Positions 52,342-60,835 are shown, numbered from the stretch's first letter. The stretch is 64,000 nt of DNA from an uncultured Prevotellaceae bacterium (GCA_902775475.1 CACYME010000020.1:1-64000), one strand, 5' to 3'. Program-made: numbers and translations. Notes: generated by a model from the letters alone, not told the origin.

Positions 52342-52602
52342 TTAGAAGTCTTCGTTCCCTTTCCATGCAACATACAGGATGGTGTTCTTGTCGTCCTTAA
52401 AGGCTGTAATGTAGTTGTCGTCAGAAACCACCCAGTTGAGAACCGTACCATCAACGAGTGTACATTTCGAAATCTCCCATTTTACACTGATGGTCTTTAC
52501 GGCGTTCGCATCATAATACCATCCAGAATAGCCTGGCAGAGTAGAAAGGCCGGTCATGCCATAGAGGTCAAACTCTAAATGCATGAAGAATGGCGTGGCC
52601 AT
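52342..52602 (-). CDS. Hypothetical 86-aa protein
   Basis: ATG 52602 to 52342. It starts MATPFFMHLEFDLYGMTGLS and has a plausible soluble composition (TLVDGTVLNWVVSDDNYITA), with no signal peptide or membrane helix. Its start lies only a few bases after the closing stem of the structured RNA at 52600-52838, so that RNA could be its leader. I do not recognise a family, and it may be a remnant. Confidence 0.5.
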   Translation of the reverse strand: MATPFFMHLEFDLYGMTGLSTLPGYSGWYYDANAVKTISVKWEISKCTLVDGTVLNWVVSDDNYITAFKDDKNTILYVAWKGNEDF

Positions 52603-52838
52603 CCTTATGCACTTACCTGAGGGGCGAGCGTAGGAAATGGAACCCCTTCAACGATATAAGAATGCTCCACGCCACATGGGGCGTGTGCATAGCTACATTC
52701 GTTGAAGGAAAACCACTTCTGCGGTCATTCCCCTTTGCTTCTTAAATCGAACTATTCCAGAATTAGTTTCCTACGCTACTTCGGTAAGTGCGAAATAATC
52801 AGCTATTGCATCTTCGGTTCGGGATGTCTCCCCCGATA
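52600..52838 (-). ncRNA. Structured RNA with own promoter, possibly 6S-like
   Basis: On the minus strand the RNA would start about 52838, just after TACCTTTG. Its 5' part folds into a hairpin (AGCT...GTATC with GATGC...AGCT). Then comes a long rod: GCACTTACC/GGTAAGTGC (52783-52791 with 52609-52617), an 11-bp perfect stem AGCGTAGGAAA/TTTCCTACGCT (52767-52777 with 52627-52637), a large one-sided bulge of about 58 nt, a 10-bp stem (52699-52708 with 52645-52654) and an apical CACGCC/GGCGTG hairpin. A rod with a big internal bubble is the shape of 6S RNA. It could instead be a leader for the ORF at 52602. Confidence 0.5.
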
Positions 52839-52845
52839 CCAGCTA

Positions 52846-52853
52846 CAAAGGTA
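52846..52853 (-). promoter_or_regulatory. Promoter -7 motif TACCTTTG of the structured RNA
   Basis: It fits TAnnTTTG and would start transcription near 52838. Confidence 0.6.
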
Positions 52854-52990
52854 AGTATATATTATGAACTAACAAAAAAAAGAAGAAAATATTTAACATA
52901 AATTATTTTGGGAGGAACGTTTCTGAAACGTTGCACAGGTGTGTTACGCGGGACTCGTTAGACATTGTTCATGCCGTGCATACACAAAAA

Positions 52991-53101
52991 AAGGGGCTGT
53001 GTCAAAACGAAATAATGGCCCGATATATTTCGTACATCGCCCTTGTACCATTCGTACATCGGCCATGTACGAAACTTCCTGTTTTGACACAGCAGCCCCT
53101 T
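52991..53101. terminator. Long hairpin of the AAGGGGCTGTGTCAAAAC type
   Basis: AAGGGGCT-GTGTCAAAAC (from 52991) pairs with GTTTTGACACAGCAGCCCCTT (to 53101) with a 3-nt bulge, and the loop has its own CGTACAT repeats. It may be a terminator or a repeat palindrome. Confidence 0.55.
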
Positions 53102-53124
53102 GTGTTGGGTATTCCCCCGTTGCC

Positions 53125-53283
53125 TTAGAATGCGGCACTCACTCCGATGGAGAATGCGCTTTTCTTCATAAAGTCCTGCTGCTCCTTCTGCACAGCCCAT
53201 CGGTACTTGTAAGTGGCTCTGAGTGCAAAATAGCTGTACTCGAGGGTGATGCCGCTGCCCAGCTGACCCGTGACGCCCCCCCT
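53125..53283 (-). pseudogene. C-terminal remnant of an outer-membrane barrel protein
   Basis: The last about 50 codons of a minus-strand gene: GQLGSGITLEYSYFALRATY, then ending AFSIGVSAAF and TAA (53125-53127). The alternating hydrophobic pattern and final Phe are typical of an outer-membrane beta barrel. There is no start codon context; the frame is stopped at 53287. The 5' part is missing beyond a C-run at 53275-53282. Confidence 0.6.
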
Positions 53284-53380
53284 GGGTTACACCTCGATGT
53301 CCATGCGCCTGCGCAACGGCGAGGCTCGGCTCTCGAACGAGAAGACCAAGTATCTCGAAGACACCGCCGCAGGGGGATAA
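53267..53380 (+). pseudogene. C-terminal remnant of an unknown plus-strand gene
   Basis: From about the C-run the plus strand reads LGYTSMSMRLRNGEARLSNE to KTKYLEDTAAGG and TAA (53378-53380). It is open upstream only to a TGA at 53264-53266. It meets the barrel remnant head to head, as if the 5' halves of two divergent genes and the space between had been deleted. The parent family is not recognised. Confidence 0.45.
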
Positions 53381-53400
53381 CCTCGTCTTGAGAGGAAAGG

Positions 53401-53430
53401 AGGGCAGGCTTCAAACCGAAGCCTGCCCTT
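53401..53430 (-). terminator. Terminator after uxaC
   Basis: AGGGCAGGCTTC pairs with GAAGCCTGCCCT (perfect 12 bp), 24 bp after the uxaC stop on the minus strand. Confidence 0.8.
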
Positions 53431-53453
53431 CTTGCGGATGTTCTTTCCGGGGC

Positions 53454-54863
53454 TCAGTAGAACTTGAAGTATCGTCGTGCGTTGTTGTAGGAGATGTCTT
53501 CGACCATGCGTCCGAGCAGCTCGCGGTCGTCGGGCAGCAGTCCGCGCTCCACGTCGTTGCCCAGCAGGTTGCAGAGGATGCGGCGGAAGTACTCATGGCG
53601 CGGATAGCTGAGGAAGGAGCGGCTGTCGGTGAGCATGCCGACGAAGCGGCTGAGTAGGCCGAGGACGGAGAGGGCGTTCATCTGCCTGACCATGCCGTCC
53701 ATCTGGTCGTTGAACCACCATCCGGAGCCGAACTGAATCTTTCCGGGCTCAGAGCCGTCCTGGAAGTTGCCGAGCATGGTGGCGATGACCTCGTTGGCGC
53801 AGGGGTTGAGGGTGTAGATGATGGTGCGGGTGAGCTTGCCCTTCATGTTGAGCTTGTTGAGGAAGGTTGACATGGCGCGTGCGGTGCTGAACTCGCCGAT
53901 GGAGTCGAAGCCGGTGTCGGGTCCGAGCTGCTCGTACATGCGGGTGTTGTTGTCGCGGATGGCCCCGTAGTGGAACTGCTGCGTCCAGCCGGCGTCGGCG
54001 TCCATCTCGGCCATGAGGGTGAGGAAGCAGTTCTTATACTGGCGCACTTCGTGGGCAGGCAGCTGCTGGCCCCGCATGGCTTTCTCGAAGATGGTCTCTA
54101 TCTGCGAGTCGGTGTACTCCTCGTCGTAGAACTCTTCGATGCCGTGGTCGCTGAGCTTGCATCCGCTGGCGGCGAAGAAGTCGTGGCGCTTCTTCAGGGC
54201 GTCGACCATGTCGGCAAAGCGGCCGATGGTGACGCCGCTGACCTGCTCGAGCTTCCTGACGTAGTCGGCAAAGCCGGGCTTCTCGATGTTCATGGCCTTG
54301 TCGGGGCGCCAGGCGGGAATCATGATGGGGTCGTCGGCGGCCTTGTGGGCGGCGTACTCGATGTGGCTGTGCAGGTCGTCGACGGGGTCGTCGGTGGTGC
54401 ACACGCACTCCACGTGGTAGTGCTTCATGAGGCCGCGAGCGGAGAACTGGGGGAGCCTGAGCTTCTCGTTGCACTCGTCGAAGATTTCGCGTGCGGTCTT
54501 CGGCGAGAGGAGCTTCTCGATGCCGAAGGCGGTCTTCAGCTCCAGGTGGGTCCAGTGGTAGAGGGGGTTGCGGAGGGTGTAGGGCACGGTCTCGGCCCAC
54601 TTCTCGAACTTCTCCCAGTCGGTGGTGTCCTTGCCGGTGCAGTAGCGCTCGTCGACGCCGTTGGTGCGCATGGCGCGCCACTTGTAGTGGTCGCCGCCGA
54701 GCCATAGCTCGGTGATGCTCTTGAAGCGGTGGTCGTTGGCCACCATCTCGGGGTTGAGGTGGCAGTGGTAGTCGATGATGGGCATCTTGGCCGCATGGTT
54801 GTGGTACAGGTCCTGGGCGACCTCGGTCTCCAGCACGAAGTTCTTGTCGTTGAATGCTTTCAT
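53454..54863 (-). CDS. uxaC: Glucuronate isomerase (uronate isomerase)
   Basis: 469 aa, amidohydrolase fold. IIDYHCHLNPEMVANDHRF gives the metal-binding HxH; VECVCTTDDPVDDLHSH, WTQQFHYGAIRDNN, and GSGWWFNDQMDGMVRQM are typical of UxaC. It turns glucuronate to fructuronate and galacturonate to tagaturonate. It is last in the run trpB2-metalloprotease-uxaC, with a 43-bp gap before it. It belongs with uxaA (50270-51766) in the same pathway. Length is normal. Confidence 0.96.
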   Translation of the reverse strand: MKAFNDKNFVLETEVAQDLYHNHAAKMPIIDYHCHLNPEMVANDHRFKSITELWLGGDHYKWRAMRTNGVDERYCTGKDTTDWEKFEKWAETVPYTLRNPLYHWTHLELKTAFGIEKLLSPKTAREIFDECNEKLRLPQFSARGLMKHYHVECVCTTDDPVDDLHSHIEYAAHKAADDPIMIPAWRPDKAMNIEKPGFADYVRKLEQVSGVTIGRFADMVDALKKRHDFFAASGCKLSDHGIEEFYDEEYTDSQIETIFEKAMRGQQLPAHEVRQYKNCFLTLMAEMDADAGWTQQFHYGAIRDNNTRMYEQLGPDTGFDSIGEFSTARAMSTFLNKLNMKGKLTRTIIYTLNPCANEVIATMLGNFQDGSEPGKIQFGSGWWFNDQMDGMVRQMNALSVLGLLSRFVGMLTDSRSFLSYPRHEYFRRILCNLLGNDVERGLLPDDRELLGRMVEDISYNNARRYFKFY

Positions 54864-54906
54864 GTTTTTTAGTTTTTAAGTTATGAGGCTTTCGTTTTTT
54901 TTATGC

Positions 54907-57354
54907 TTAGGGCTTTGTTCGCTTCTCGCGGATGAGCCTGACTTGCCGTAGCAACTCGTCGTAGTGGAGGGTGCTGATGCTGCCAGCCTCGCCGCGCTGG
55001 CTCTGGCAGAAGAGCTCGATCTGGTCGAGCTGGCGGAGCACGTAGAGCAGGGCGTCGCGGCTGTCGATGAGCGAGGCGAAGGAGGCATTGGCTGCGGGGT
55101 TGAGCAGGCGGTCGAGCTGCAGCAGGCAGGCCCTCTGCAGGTGGCGGCGCTCCTGCTGCTGCCACTGGCTTCCGCTGGCGGGCTTCCACACCTGGGCGAA
55201 GAGGTCGTCGAGGTATTCACTGACGGGGTAGTGGCCCTGGTCGCTGAGCGAGTTGAGGGTGGAGGCGCTGAGGAGCTGGTTGATGAGAGCCTCCTGCATG
55301 GCGTTCTGCGTGCTCGTGGGGTTGACGCCCACCTTGTTGATGATGTTCTCGGGGTAGAGCCATTCGGGGGCGGTGAAGACGTTGCGCCCCAGATAGTCGA
55401 GGGCTTCCTGTTGGCGCTCCTTCGGGGTGAAGGCGAGGGGCTCGAGGCCAGGCATGTTGTTGTCCTCGCGTCCGGCGATGTTGCGGAGCACGTGGCCCCG
55501 GTAGCGGTTGAACTGGTCGGTGACGGCGCGGTACATCTCGCGCAGGTCGTCGTACTGGTCGTTGTCCTCATGCGTCCACTGGGGCAGGCTCTCCATGACG
55601 CGGCGTAGGTTCTTCAGGCCGTATTCCGATGCCTTCACCGAGTTGTCGCCCAGGTCCTCGGTCTGCGAACGGGGGTCGTTGCCGTAGCCCTCGCCGCCGA
55701 ACCAGAGGCGGCTGTTGCCGCGCAGGGCCTTGGTGGTCTCGGCCATGAGCTTCTCCTTCTCCTCGTATTCGTCCTTGAACTCAGGGCGCCACTGGTAGCC
55801 CCACTTGATGGCCCACTTGTCGTAGTCGTTGATGCGGGGGAAGAGGCCCTTGGGCGAGATGTGGTCCTCGGGCTGGGCCACGTAGTTGAAGCGGGCGTAG
55901 TCCATGATGGAGGCGGTGTGGCCGTGCTGCTCCACCCACTGCTTGTCGCGCAGCTTCTCCACGGGCGTGGCCGACGAGGCTCCCATGTTGTGGCGCAGGC
56001 CGAGGGTGTGGCCCACCTCGTGGGAGGAGACGAAGCGGATGAGCTCGCCCATGAGCTTGTCGTCGAACTTCATCGTCTGCGCCCGCTTGTCCAGCGGTCC
56101 GCATTGCACCATGTACCACTTCGTGAGCAGGTTCATCACGTTGTGATACCAGCAGACGTGGGCCTCGATGATTTCGCCCGAGCGTGGGTCAACGATGTGG
56201 GGGCCGTAGGCGTTCTCGGTCTCTGAGGGCAGATAGCGGATGGCGGAGTAGCGGGCATCCTCGAGGCTGATGCTGCCGTCCTGGGGCAGCTCCTTGGCCA
56301 CGATGGCGTTTTTGAAGCCGGCGGCCTCGAAGGCCACGTTCCAGTCGTTGACGCCCTGGATGAGGTAGGGCACCCACTGCCTGGGCGTGGCGGGGTCGAT
56401 GTAGTAGACAATCTGCTTCACGGGCTCGGTGAGCTCGCCGCGCAGGTATTTCTTCTTGTCCTTGGGCTCCAGGCGGTAGCGGGCCACGATGGACTCGTGC
56501 TCGGTCTTGTGCTGGTCGTCGCTGAAGCGCACGAAGTTGTCGACGAAGTAGCCCACGCGCTTGTCCCAGAGGCGCTTGCGCATCGGCTCCTCGGGCAGCA
56601 GCACGATGCTGGTGTTGAAGCCCATGGTCATGGCCCCCGTCTGTGCGGCGGGTGCGGAGCCTTGCTGGGCGCCATAGGTGCGGGTGGCCACCACCTCGAT
56701 GTTGGTGGGGAACACCTTCATGGTGTCCACGAACGAGCGGTCGGCCTGCAGGCCCCCAATCTTCATGGAGGTCTTCGCGTTGCCCGAAAGGGAGGTCAGC
56801 TGGTTGTCGCCCTTGAAGAGCCCTGTCACCTCGACGAGGCTGCTGTTCTTCTCCTTGTCGCGCCCGATGATCTTGAAGGCCATGACCATCGGGTCGACGG
56901 TAGACTGGAGGAGCGTGCGGGTAATCTGGTCGCCGGGGTCGCTCAGATGGCTCTGGACATACTGGCGCAGGAGGAGCTGGGTGGTGTCGCGCCGCTCGAA
57001 GTAGACGGCTCCCTCGCTCACCTCCTCACCGGCAAACTTGCCCAGGCCCTGGGGAACGGCGGTGAAGCGCGTCACGCAGAGCAGCATACGCCCCAGTAGC
57101 TCGTCGGGCACCTCGAAGTAGTATTTGTCCTCGATGTGGCGAACGGTGAACAGGCCCTCGGTGGTGACGCCGCCCTTCTTCAGCAGCTTCTCGTACTCTG
57201 TCTCTTTCTTCTCGGGCTTCTTCTCGCCGGTCTTCACAGAGTCGGCCTGGGCGGCCTTCACGCTGTCGGCGGGAATGCTGTCGGAGGGGGTGGGCGTCTG
57301 TGCCTGCACGCCAAGCGTCATCAGGCAGCCCAGTAGTAAAGAGGTCTTTTTCAT
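54907..57354 (-). CDS. Secreted zinc metalloprotease (DUF5117/DUF4953 type)
   Basis: 815 aa. Signal peptide MKKTSLLLGCLMTLGVQAQT; a Lys/Glu-rich stretch (about 35-60) follows. The DUF5117-like domain (about 60-320) is followed by a metzincin-like protease with HEVGHTLGLRHN, an extended HExxHxxGxxH zinc site (about 450). Then a long C-terminal DUF4953-like domain (about 490-815). Exported protease of unknown substrate. Its ATG overlaps the trpB2 TGA by 4 bp. Length is typical. Confidence 0.9.
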   Translation of the reverse strand: MKKTSLLLGCLMTLGVQAQTPTPSDSIPADSVKAAQADSVKTGEKKPEKKETEYEKLLKKGGVTTEGLFTVRHIEDKYYFEVPDELLGRMLLCVTRFTAVPQGLGKFAGEEVSEGAVYFERRDTTQLLLRQYVQSHLSDPGDQITRTLLQSTVDPMVMAFKIIGRDKEKNSSLVEVTGLFKGDNQLTSLSGNAKTSMKIGGLQADRSFVDTMKVFPTNIEVVATRTYGAQQGSAPAAQTGAMTMGFNTSIVLLPEEPMRKRLWDKRVGYFVDNFVRFSDDQHKTEHESIVARYRLEPKDKKKYLRGELTEPVKQIVYYIDPATPRQWVPYLIQGVNDWNVAFEAAGFKNAIVAKELPQDGSISLEDARYSAIRYLPSETENAYGPHIVDPRSGEIIEAHVCWYHNVMNLLTKWYMVQCGPLDKRAQTMKFDDKLMGELIRFVSSHEVGHTLGLRHNMGASSATPVEKLRDKQWVEQHGHTASIMDYARFNYVAQPEDHISPKGLFPRINDYDKWAIKWGYQWRPEFKDEYEEKEKLMAETTKALRGNSRLWFGGEGYGNDPRSQTEDLGDNSVKASEYGLKNLRRVMESLPQWTHEDNDQYDDLREMYRAVTDQFNRYRGHVLRNIAGREDNNMPGLEPLAFTPKERQQEALDYLGRNVFTAPEWLYPENIINKVGVNPTSTQNAMQEALINQLLSASTLNSLSDQGHYPVSEYLDDLFAQVWKPASGSQWQQQERRHLQRACLLQLDRLLNPAANASFASLIDSRDALLYVLRQLDQIELFCQSQRGEAGSISTLHYDELLRQVRLIREKRTKP

Positions 57355-58715
57355 AGAATCTGCTGAAGCTCGCTGACGTTCTTCTCAATCATCTCGTCGC
57401 TGACGGAGTAGTTCTGCAGGTCGCCGTTGATGTACTGGTCGTAGCTGGGCATGTCGATGAGCCCGTGGCCGGAGAGGTTGAAGAGGATGACCTTCTCCTC
57501 GCCCGTTTCCTTGCACTTCAGCGCCTCGCGGATGGTGGCGGCAATGGCGTGGCAGCTCTCTGGGGCAGGGATGATGCCCTCGGTGCGCGAGAAGAGCATG
57601 CCGGCATCGAACGACTCCAGCTGGGGAATGTCTACGCCGTGCATCATGCCGTCCTTGATGAGCTGGCTGACAATCATGCCTGCTCCGTGGTAGCGCAGGC
57701 CTCCGGCGTGGATGTTCGACGGCTTGAACTGGTGGCCCAGGGTGAACATGGGCAGCAGGGGGGTGTAGCCCGCCTCGTCGCCGAAGTCGTACTGGAACTT
57801 ACCGCGCGTCAGCTTCGGGCAGCTCTCCGGCTCGGCGGCTATGAACTCGGTGGTCTTGCCGTCCTTGATGTTGTGGCGCATGAAGGGGAAGGCGATGCCG
57901 CCGAAGTTGGAGCCTCCGCCGAAGCAGGCAATCACCATGTCGGGGTATTCGCCCGCCATCGCCATCTGCTTCTCGGCCTCCAGGCCGATGATGCTCTGGT
58001 GCAGGGCCACGTGGTTGAGCACCGAGCCCAGGGTGTACTTACAGTTGGGCGTCGTCCTGGCCAGCTCCACGGCCTCGCTGATGGCCGTTCCTAAGGAGCC
58101 AGAGTGGGTGGGGTCGATGGTGAGGATGTCCTTGCCGGCACGTGTAGACATCGAGGGAGAGCCCGTCACGGCGGCGCCGAAGGTGCGCATGGCAATGGAG
58201 CGGTAGGGCTTCTGCTGCATGGTAATCTTCACCTGGTAGACGGCGCAGTCGAGGCCGTAGAGCTTGGCGGCATAGCTCAGCGCCATGCCCCACTGGCCTG
58301 CTCCCGTCTCGGTGGTCACGTTGGTGGTGCCCTCCTGCTTGGCGTAGTAGCACTGGGGCAGGGCCGAGTTAATCTTGTGCGAGCCCAGCGGGTTCGTAGA
58401 CTCGTTCTTGAAATAGATGTGCGCCGGTGTGCCCAGGGCCTCCTCCAGCGCATAGGCACGGACGAGGGGGGTGGACCGGTAGAACTTGTACTTCTCAAGC
58501 ACCTCCTCGGGGATGTCAATCCACGCATGCTCGGTGTCGAGCTCCTGCACGCAGCACTCACGGGGGAAGATGTGTGCCAGGTCGTCAACGCCCAGCGGCT
58601 CGTGGGTGGCGGGATGGATGGGAGGCAGCGGCTTGTTGGGCATGTCGGCCTGAATGTTGTACCACTGCGTAGGAATCTCACTCTCCTGAAGGATAAATTT
58701 CTTTTGTCTGCTCAT
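57351..58715 (-). CDS. trpB: Tryptophan synthase beta subunit, TrpB2 type
   Basis: 454 aa from MSRQKKFILQESEIPTQWYN. NPLGSHKINSALPQCYYAKQ holds the PLP Lys, TTETGAGQWG is the substrate loop, and CFGGGSNFGGIAFPF binds the PLP phosphate. The N-terminal extension and size (about 450 rather than 400) mark the TrpB2 form, which condenses indole and serine and usually acts without TrpA. No other trp gene is near, which fits indole salvage. The frame is open to 58751 but MSRQKK is the family start. Confidence 0.93.
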   Translation of the reverse strand: MSRQKKFILQESEIPTQWYNIQADMPNKPLPPIHPATHEPLGVDDLAHIFPRECCVQELDTEHAWIDIPEEVLEKYKFYRSTPLVRAYALEEALGTPAHIYFKNESTNPLGSHKINSALPQCYYAKQEGTTNVTTETGAGQWGMALSYAAKLYGLDCAVYQVKITMQQKPYRSIAMRTFGAAVTGSPSMSTRAGKDILTIDPTHSGSLGTAISEAVELARTTPNCKYTLGSVLNHVALHQSIIGLEAEKQMAMAGEYPDMVIACFGGGSNFGGIAFPFMRHNIKDGKTTEFIAAEPESCPKLTRGKFQYDFGDEAGYTPLLPMFTLGHQFKPSNIHAGGLRYHGAGMIVSQLIKDGMMHGVDIPQLESFDAGMLFSRTEGIIPAPESCHAIAATIREALKCKETGEEKVILFNLSGHGLIDMPSYDQYINGDLQNYSVSDEMIEKNVSELQQIL

Positions 58716-58748
58716 ACTTTTAGTTCTTGGGTTTAAGTAATTGCGGCA

Positions 58749-58756
58749 CAAAGGTA
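58749..58756 (-). promoter_or_regulatory. Promoter -7 motif TACCTTTG of trpB2-protease-uxaC
   Basis: It fits TAnnTTTG, 33 bp before the start at 58715. Confidence 0.6.
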
Positions 58757-58765
58757 CAACATTTA

Positions 58766-58808
58766 TGGGAGTTAAAGGAGTTAAAGAAGTTAAAAGGAGT
58801 TAAAGGTT
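58766..58808. repeat. GGAGTTAAA repeat between divergent promoters
   Basis: Four units of GGAGTTAAA(A/GAAGTTAAA). It lies between the trpB2 and symporter promoters. Confidence 0.75.
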
Positions 58809-58853
58809 GGCAGATTTGCCCGCCCTCAACTCCTTCAACCTGCCTAAAAGCAG

Positions 58854-58861
58854 TACCTTTG
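58854..58861 (+). promoter_or_regulatory. Promoter -7 motif TACCTTTG of the symporter gene
   Basis: It ends only 5 bp before the ATG at 58867, so transcription would start at or next to the start codon. Confidence 0.6.
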
Positions 58862-58866
58862 CACCC

Positions 58867-60330
58867 ATGATTGTTTTGATGACCCTTTTCGCCTATTTCG
58901 GCGTGCTGTTCACCATGAGCCGTCTGACCAGCCGCCATGCTACCAACGACACCTTCTTCAGAGCCGAGCGCCGCTCGCCGTGGCGCATGGTGGCCTTCGG
59001 CATGATTGGCGCGTCGGTCTCGGGGGTCACCTTCGTCAGCGTGCCGGGCATGGTGCTCACCAGCGGCATGACCTACCTGCAGCTCTGCCTTGGCTTCATC
59101 CTGGGCTATCTGGCCGTTGCCTTTGTCCTGCTCCCCGTCTACTACCGGCTGAACCTCACGTCCATCTATGCCTATCTGGGGCAGCGCCTGGGGGCGAGGA
59201 GCTATCTCAGTGGCGCCGCCTTCTTCCTGCTTTCGAAGATGATGGGCACGGCGGTGAAGTTCTACGTGGCTTGCCTCGTCCTCCAGCAGTTCGTCATGCA
59301 GCCTCTGGGCTTGCCCTTCCCCCTCACCGTCGTCATGCTGGTGCTCATCGTGTGGCTCTATACGCGTCGTGGGGGTGTGCGCACGCTGGTGTTCACCGAC
59401 GTCGTGCAGACGCTCTGCCTCTTCATTACCCTCGTACTTATTATATATATAGTGATGCAATGCCTTGGTTTCTCGTTCAGCCAGGCCATCAGTGCCATAG
59501 CAGCCGACGAGCGTAGCCACGTCTTTGAGTTCGACGACTGGGGCAGCCCCCAGCACTTCTGGAAGCAGCTGCTTAGCGGGGCCTTCATCGTGGTGGTGAT
59601 GACGGGCCTCGACCAGGACATGATGCAGAAGAACCTCACCTGCCGCACCCTTCGCGAGGCCCAGAAGAACATGTGCAGCTATGGGGTCTGCTTCCTGCCC
59701 GCCAACCTGCTCTTCCTCTGCCTCGGGGTGCTCCTGGCCCAGCTCTTCCAGCGTCAGGGCGTGCCCCTGCCTGCTCACGGCGACCAGCTGCTCCCCCTTT
59801 TCGTTCAGCAGGGTGGGGGGCACTCTCCGCTCTCCTCACTCCTCACGCCGCTCTTCTCCCTCGGCATTGTGGCGGCCTCGTTCTCCAGTGCCGATTCGGC
59901 CCTCACCGCCCTTACCACCAGCTACTGCTACGACCTGCGTCACCGTCCTGACGACGAGGGGTTGCGCCGTCGGACCCATCTGGCCATGTGCATGCTGCTG
60001 GCAGGAGCCATCCTTCTTATCCATGCCGTCAACTCCACGTCGCTCATCGATGCCATCTACACCATCGTCTCCTACACCTATGGCCCCCTGCTTGGTCTTT
60101 TCGCCTTCGGCCTGTTCACCAACTGTCAGGTAAACGACCGCCTCGTGCCGCTGATTTGTGTGGCCTCGCCGCTGCTCACCTTTGCCGTCAGCTTTTCCGC
60201 CCAGCATCTGCTGGGCTATCGGTTCGGCTACGAGCTGCTCATGCTCAACGGGCTGTTCACCTTTTCCGGGCTATGGATGACCAGGGCAAGGACGGCTCAC
60301 CTCAAAAATAGTGTTCAAAATTACCACTAA
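58867..60330 (+). CDS. Sodium:solute symporter (SSS family)
   Basis: 487 aa from ATG 58867; the frame is open to 58807 but that part lies upstream of the -7 motif. About thirteen membrane helices. GMIGASVSGVTFVSVPGM (Na+-site helix 1), LLPVYYRLNLTSIYAYLGQR, and FSSADSALTALTTSYCYDL (Na+-site Ser/Thr of helix 8) are family signatures. The solute is unknown. The last seven codons (NSVQNYH) and the TAA come from the left end of repeat element copy B. ATG 58879 is an alternative start. Confidence 0.9.
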   Translation: MIVLMTLFAYFGVLFTMSRLTSRHATNDTFFRAERRSPWRMVAFGMIGASVSGVTFVSVPGMVLTSGMTYLQLCLGFILGYLAVAFVLLPVYYRLNLTSIYAYLGQRLGARSYLSGAAFFLLSKMMGTAVKFYVACLVLQQFVMQPLGLPFPLTVVMLVLIVWLYTRRGGVRTLVFTDVVQTLCLFITLVLIIYIVMQCLGFSFSQAISAIAADERSHVFEFDDWGSPQHFWKQLLSGAFIVVVMTGLDQDMMQKNLTCRTLREAQKNMCSYGVCFLPANLLFLCLGVLLAQLFQRQGVPLPAHGDQLLPLFVQQGGGHSPLSSLLTPLFSLGIVAASFSSADSALTALTTSYCYDLRHRPDDEGLRRRTHLAMCMLLAGAILLIHAVNSTSLIDAIYTIVSYTYGPLLGLFAFGLFTNCQVNDRLVPLICVASPLLTFAVSFSAQHLLGYRFGYELLMLNGLFTFSGLWMTRARTAHLKNSVQNYH

Positions 60331-60738
60331 AAAAGGGTTCGTCCTGAGGAGTGATTCTGGCTCGAATAACGGACTTTTTCGACCATTCGAAAGCGAATTC
60401 GCCGCTCTGGTGATGGTTAACGTAGGTTAATTTTTGCGCACCTATACCCATTTTGTGCAAATTTTTAGCGATTTTTTGCCATTATTTTGCCTCGAATCCT
60501 GCTTCTGTAAGCACGCCAAATTTTCAAAAGTCAACGCCTTTTGAAAATTTGGCGTTGACTTTTTTCAGCCTCCCGTTGCCTTTTTCTCATCAAAATAGGT
60601 ATAAACGTCTATATTCCAGCCATTTAGCAAAATCTCTCAAAATTCGCTTATTTTCAGCCAAAATTTTTCTCGCGCAGAATTTTCAAAAATTTTGAGGGGT
60701 CGAGTGTTCATTTTCGGAACAAAATTAACAGAAATTTA
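60307..60738 (+). repeat. 432-bp dispersed non-coding element, copy B
   Basis: Same length and layout as copy A (14258-14689). The 17-bp hairpin is at 60514-60530 with 60538-60554; the alternative GTCAACGCC/GGCGTTGAC hairpin is at 60530-60538 with 60551-60559 and is followed by six T. Its first 24 bp are the end of the symporter gene. Confidence 0.85.
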
Positions 60739-60803
60739 GAGACGATTATGTTGCCCTTCCCCGCATGTTTTTCAATCGACAAATGCAGATTTAGGTTCGC
60801 TTT

Positions 60804-60835
60804 TTTGGTTTGTTCGCATAAAACCATTACCTTTG
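60804..60835 (+). promoter_or_regulatory. Promoter of the DUF5715 gene
   Basis: TTTG (60804-60807), 20 nt, TACCTTTG (60828-60835), 76 bp before the start codon. Confidence 0.65.

Noticed and set aside
52018-52366. Short minus-strand ORFs inside element copy C
   Set aside because: They are not preserved in copies A and B and have Phe/Lys/Ser-rich translations expected from AT-rich non-coding DNA.
52760-52838. 5S rRNA fragment, suggested by ACATCCCGAACCGAAG on the minus strand
   Set aside because: The match is limited to one loop-like stretch; the 5S helices I and II do not form and no rRNA operon is near.
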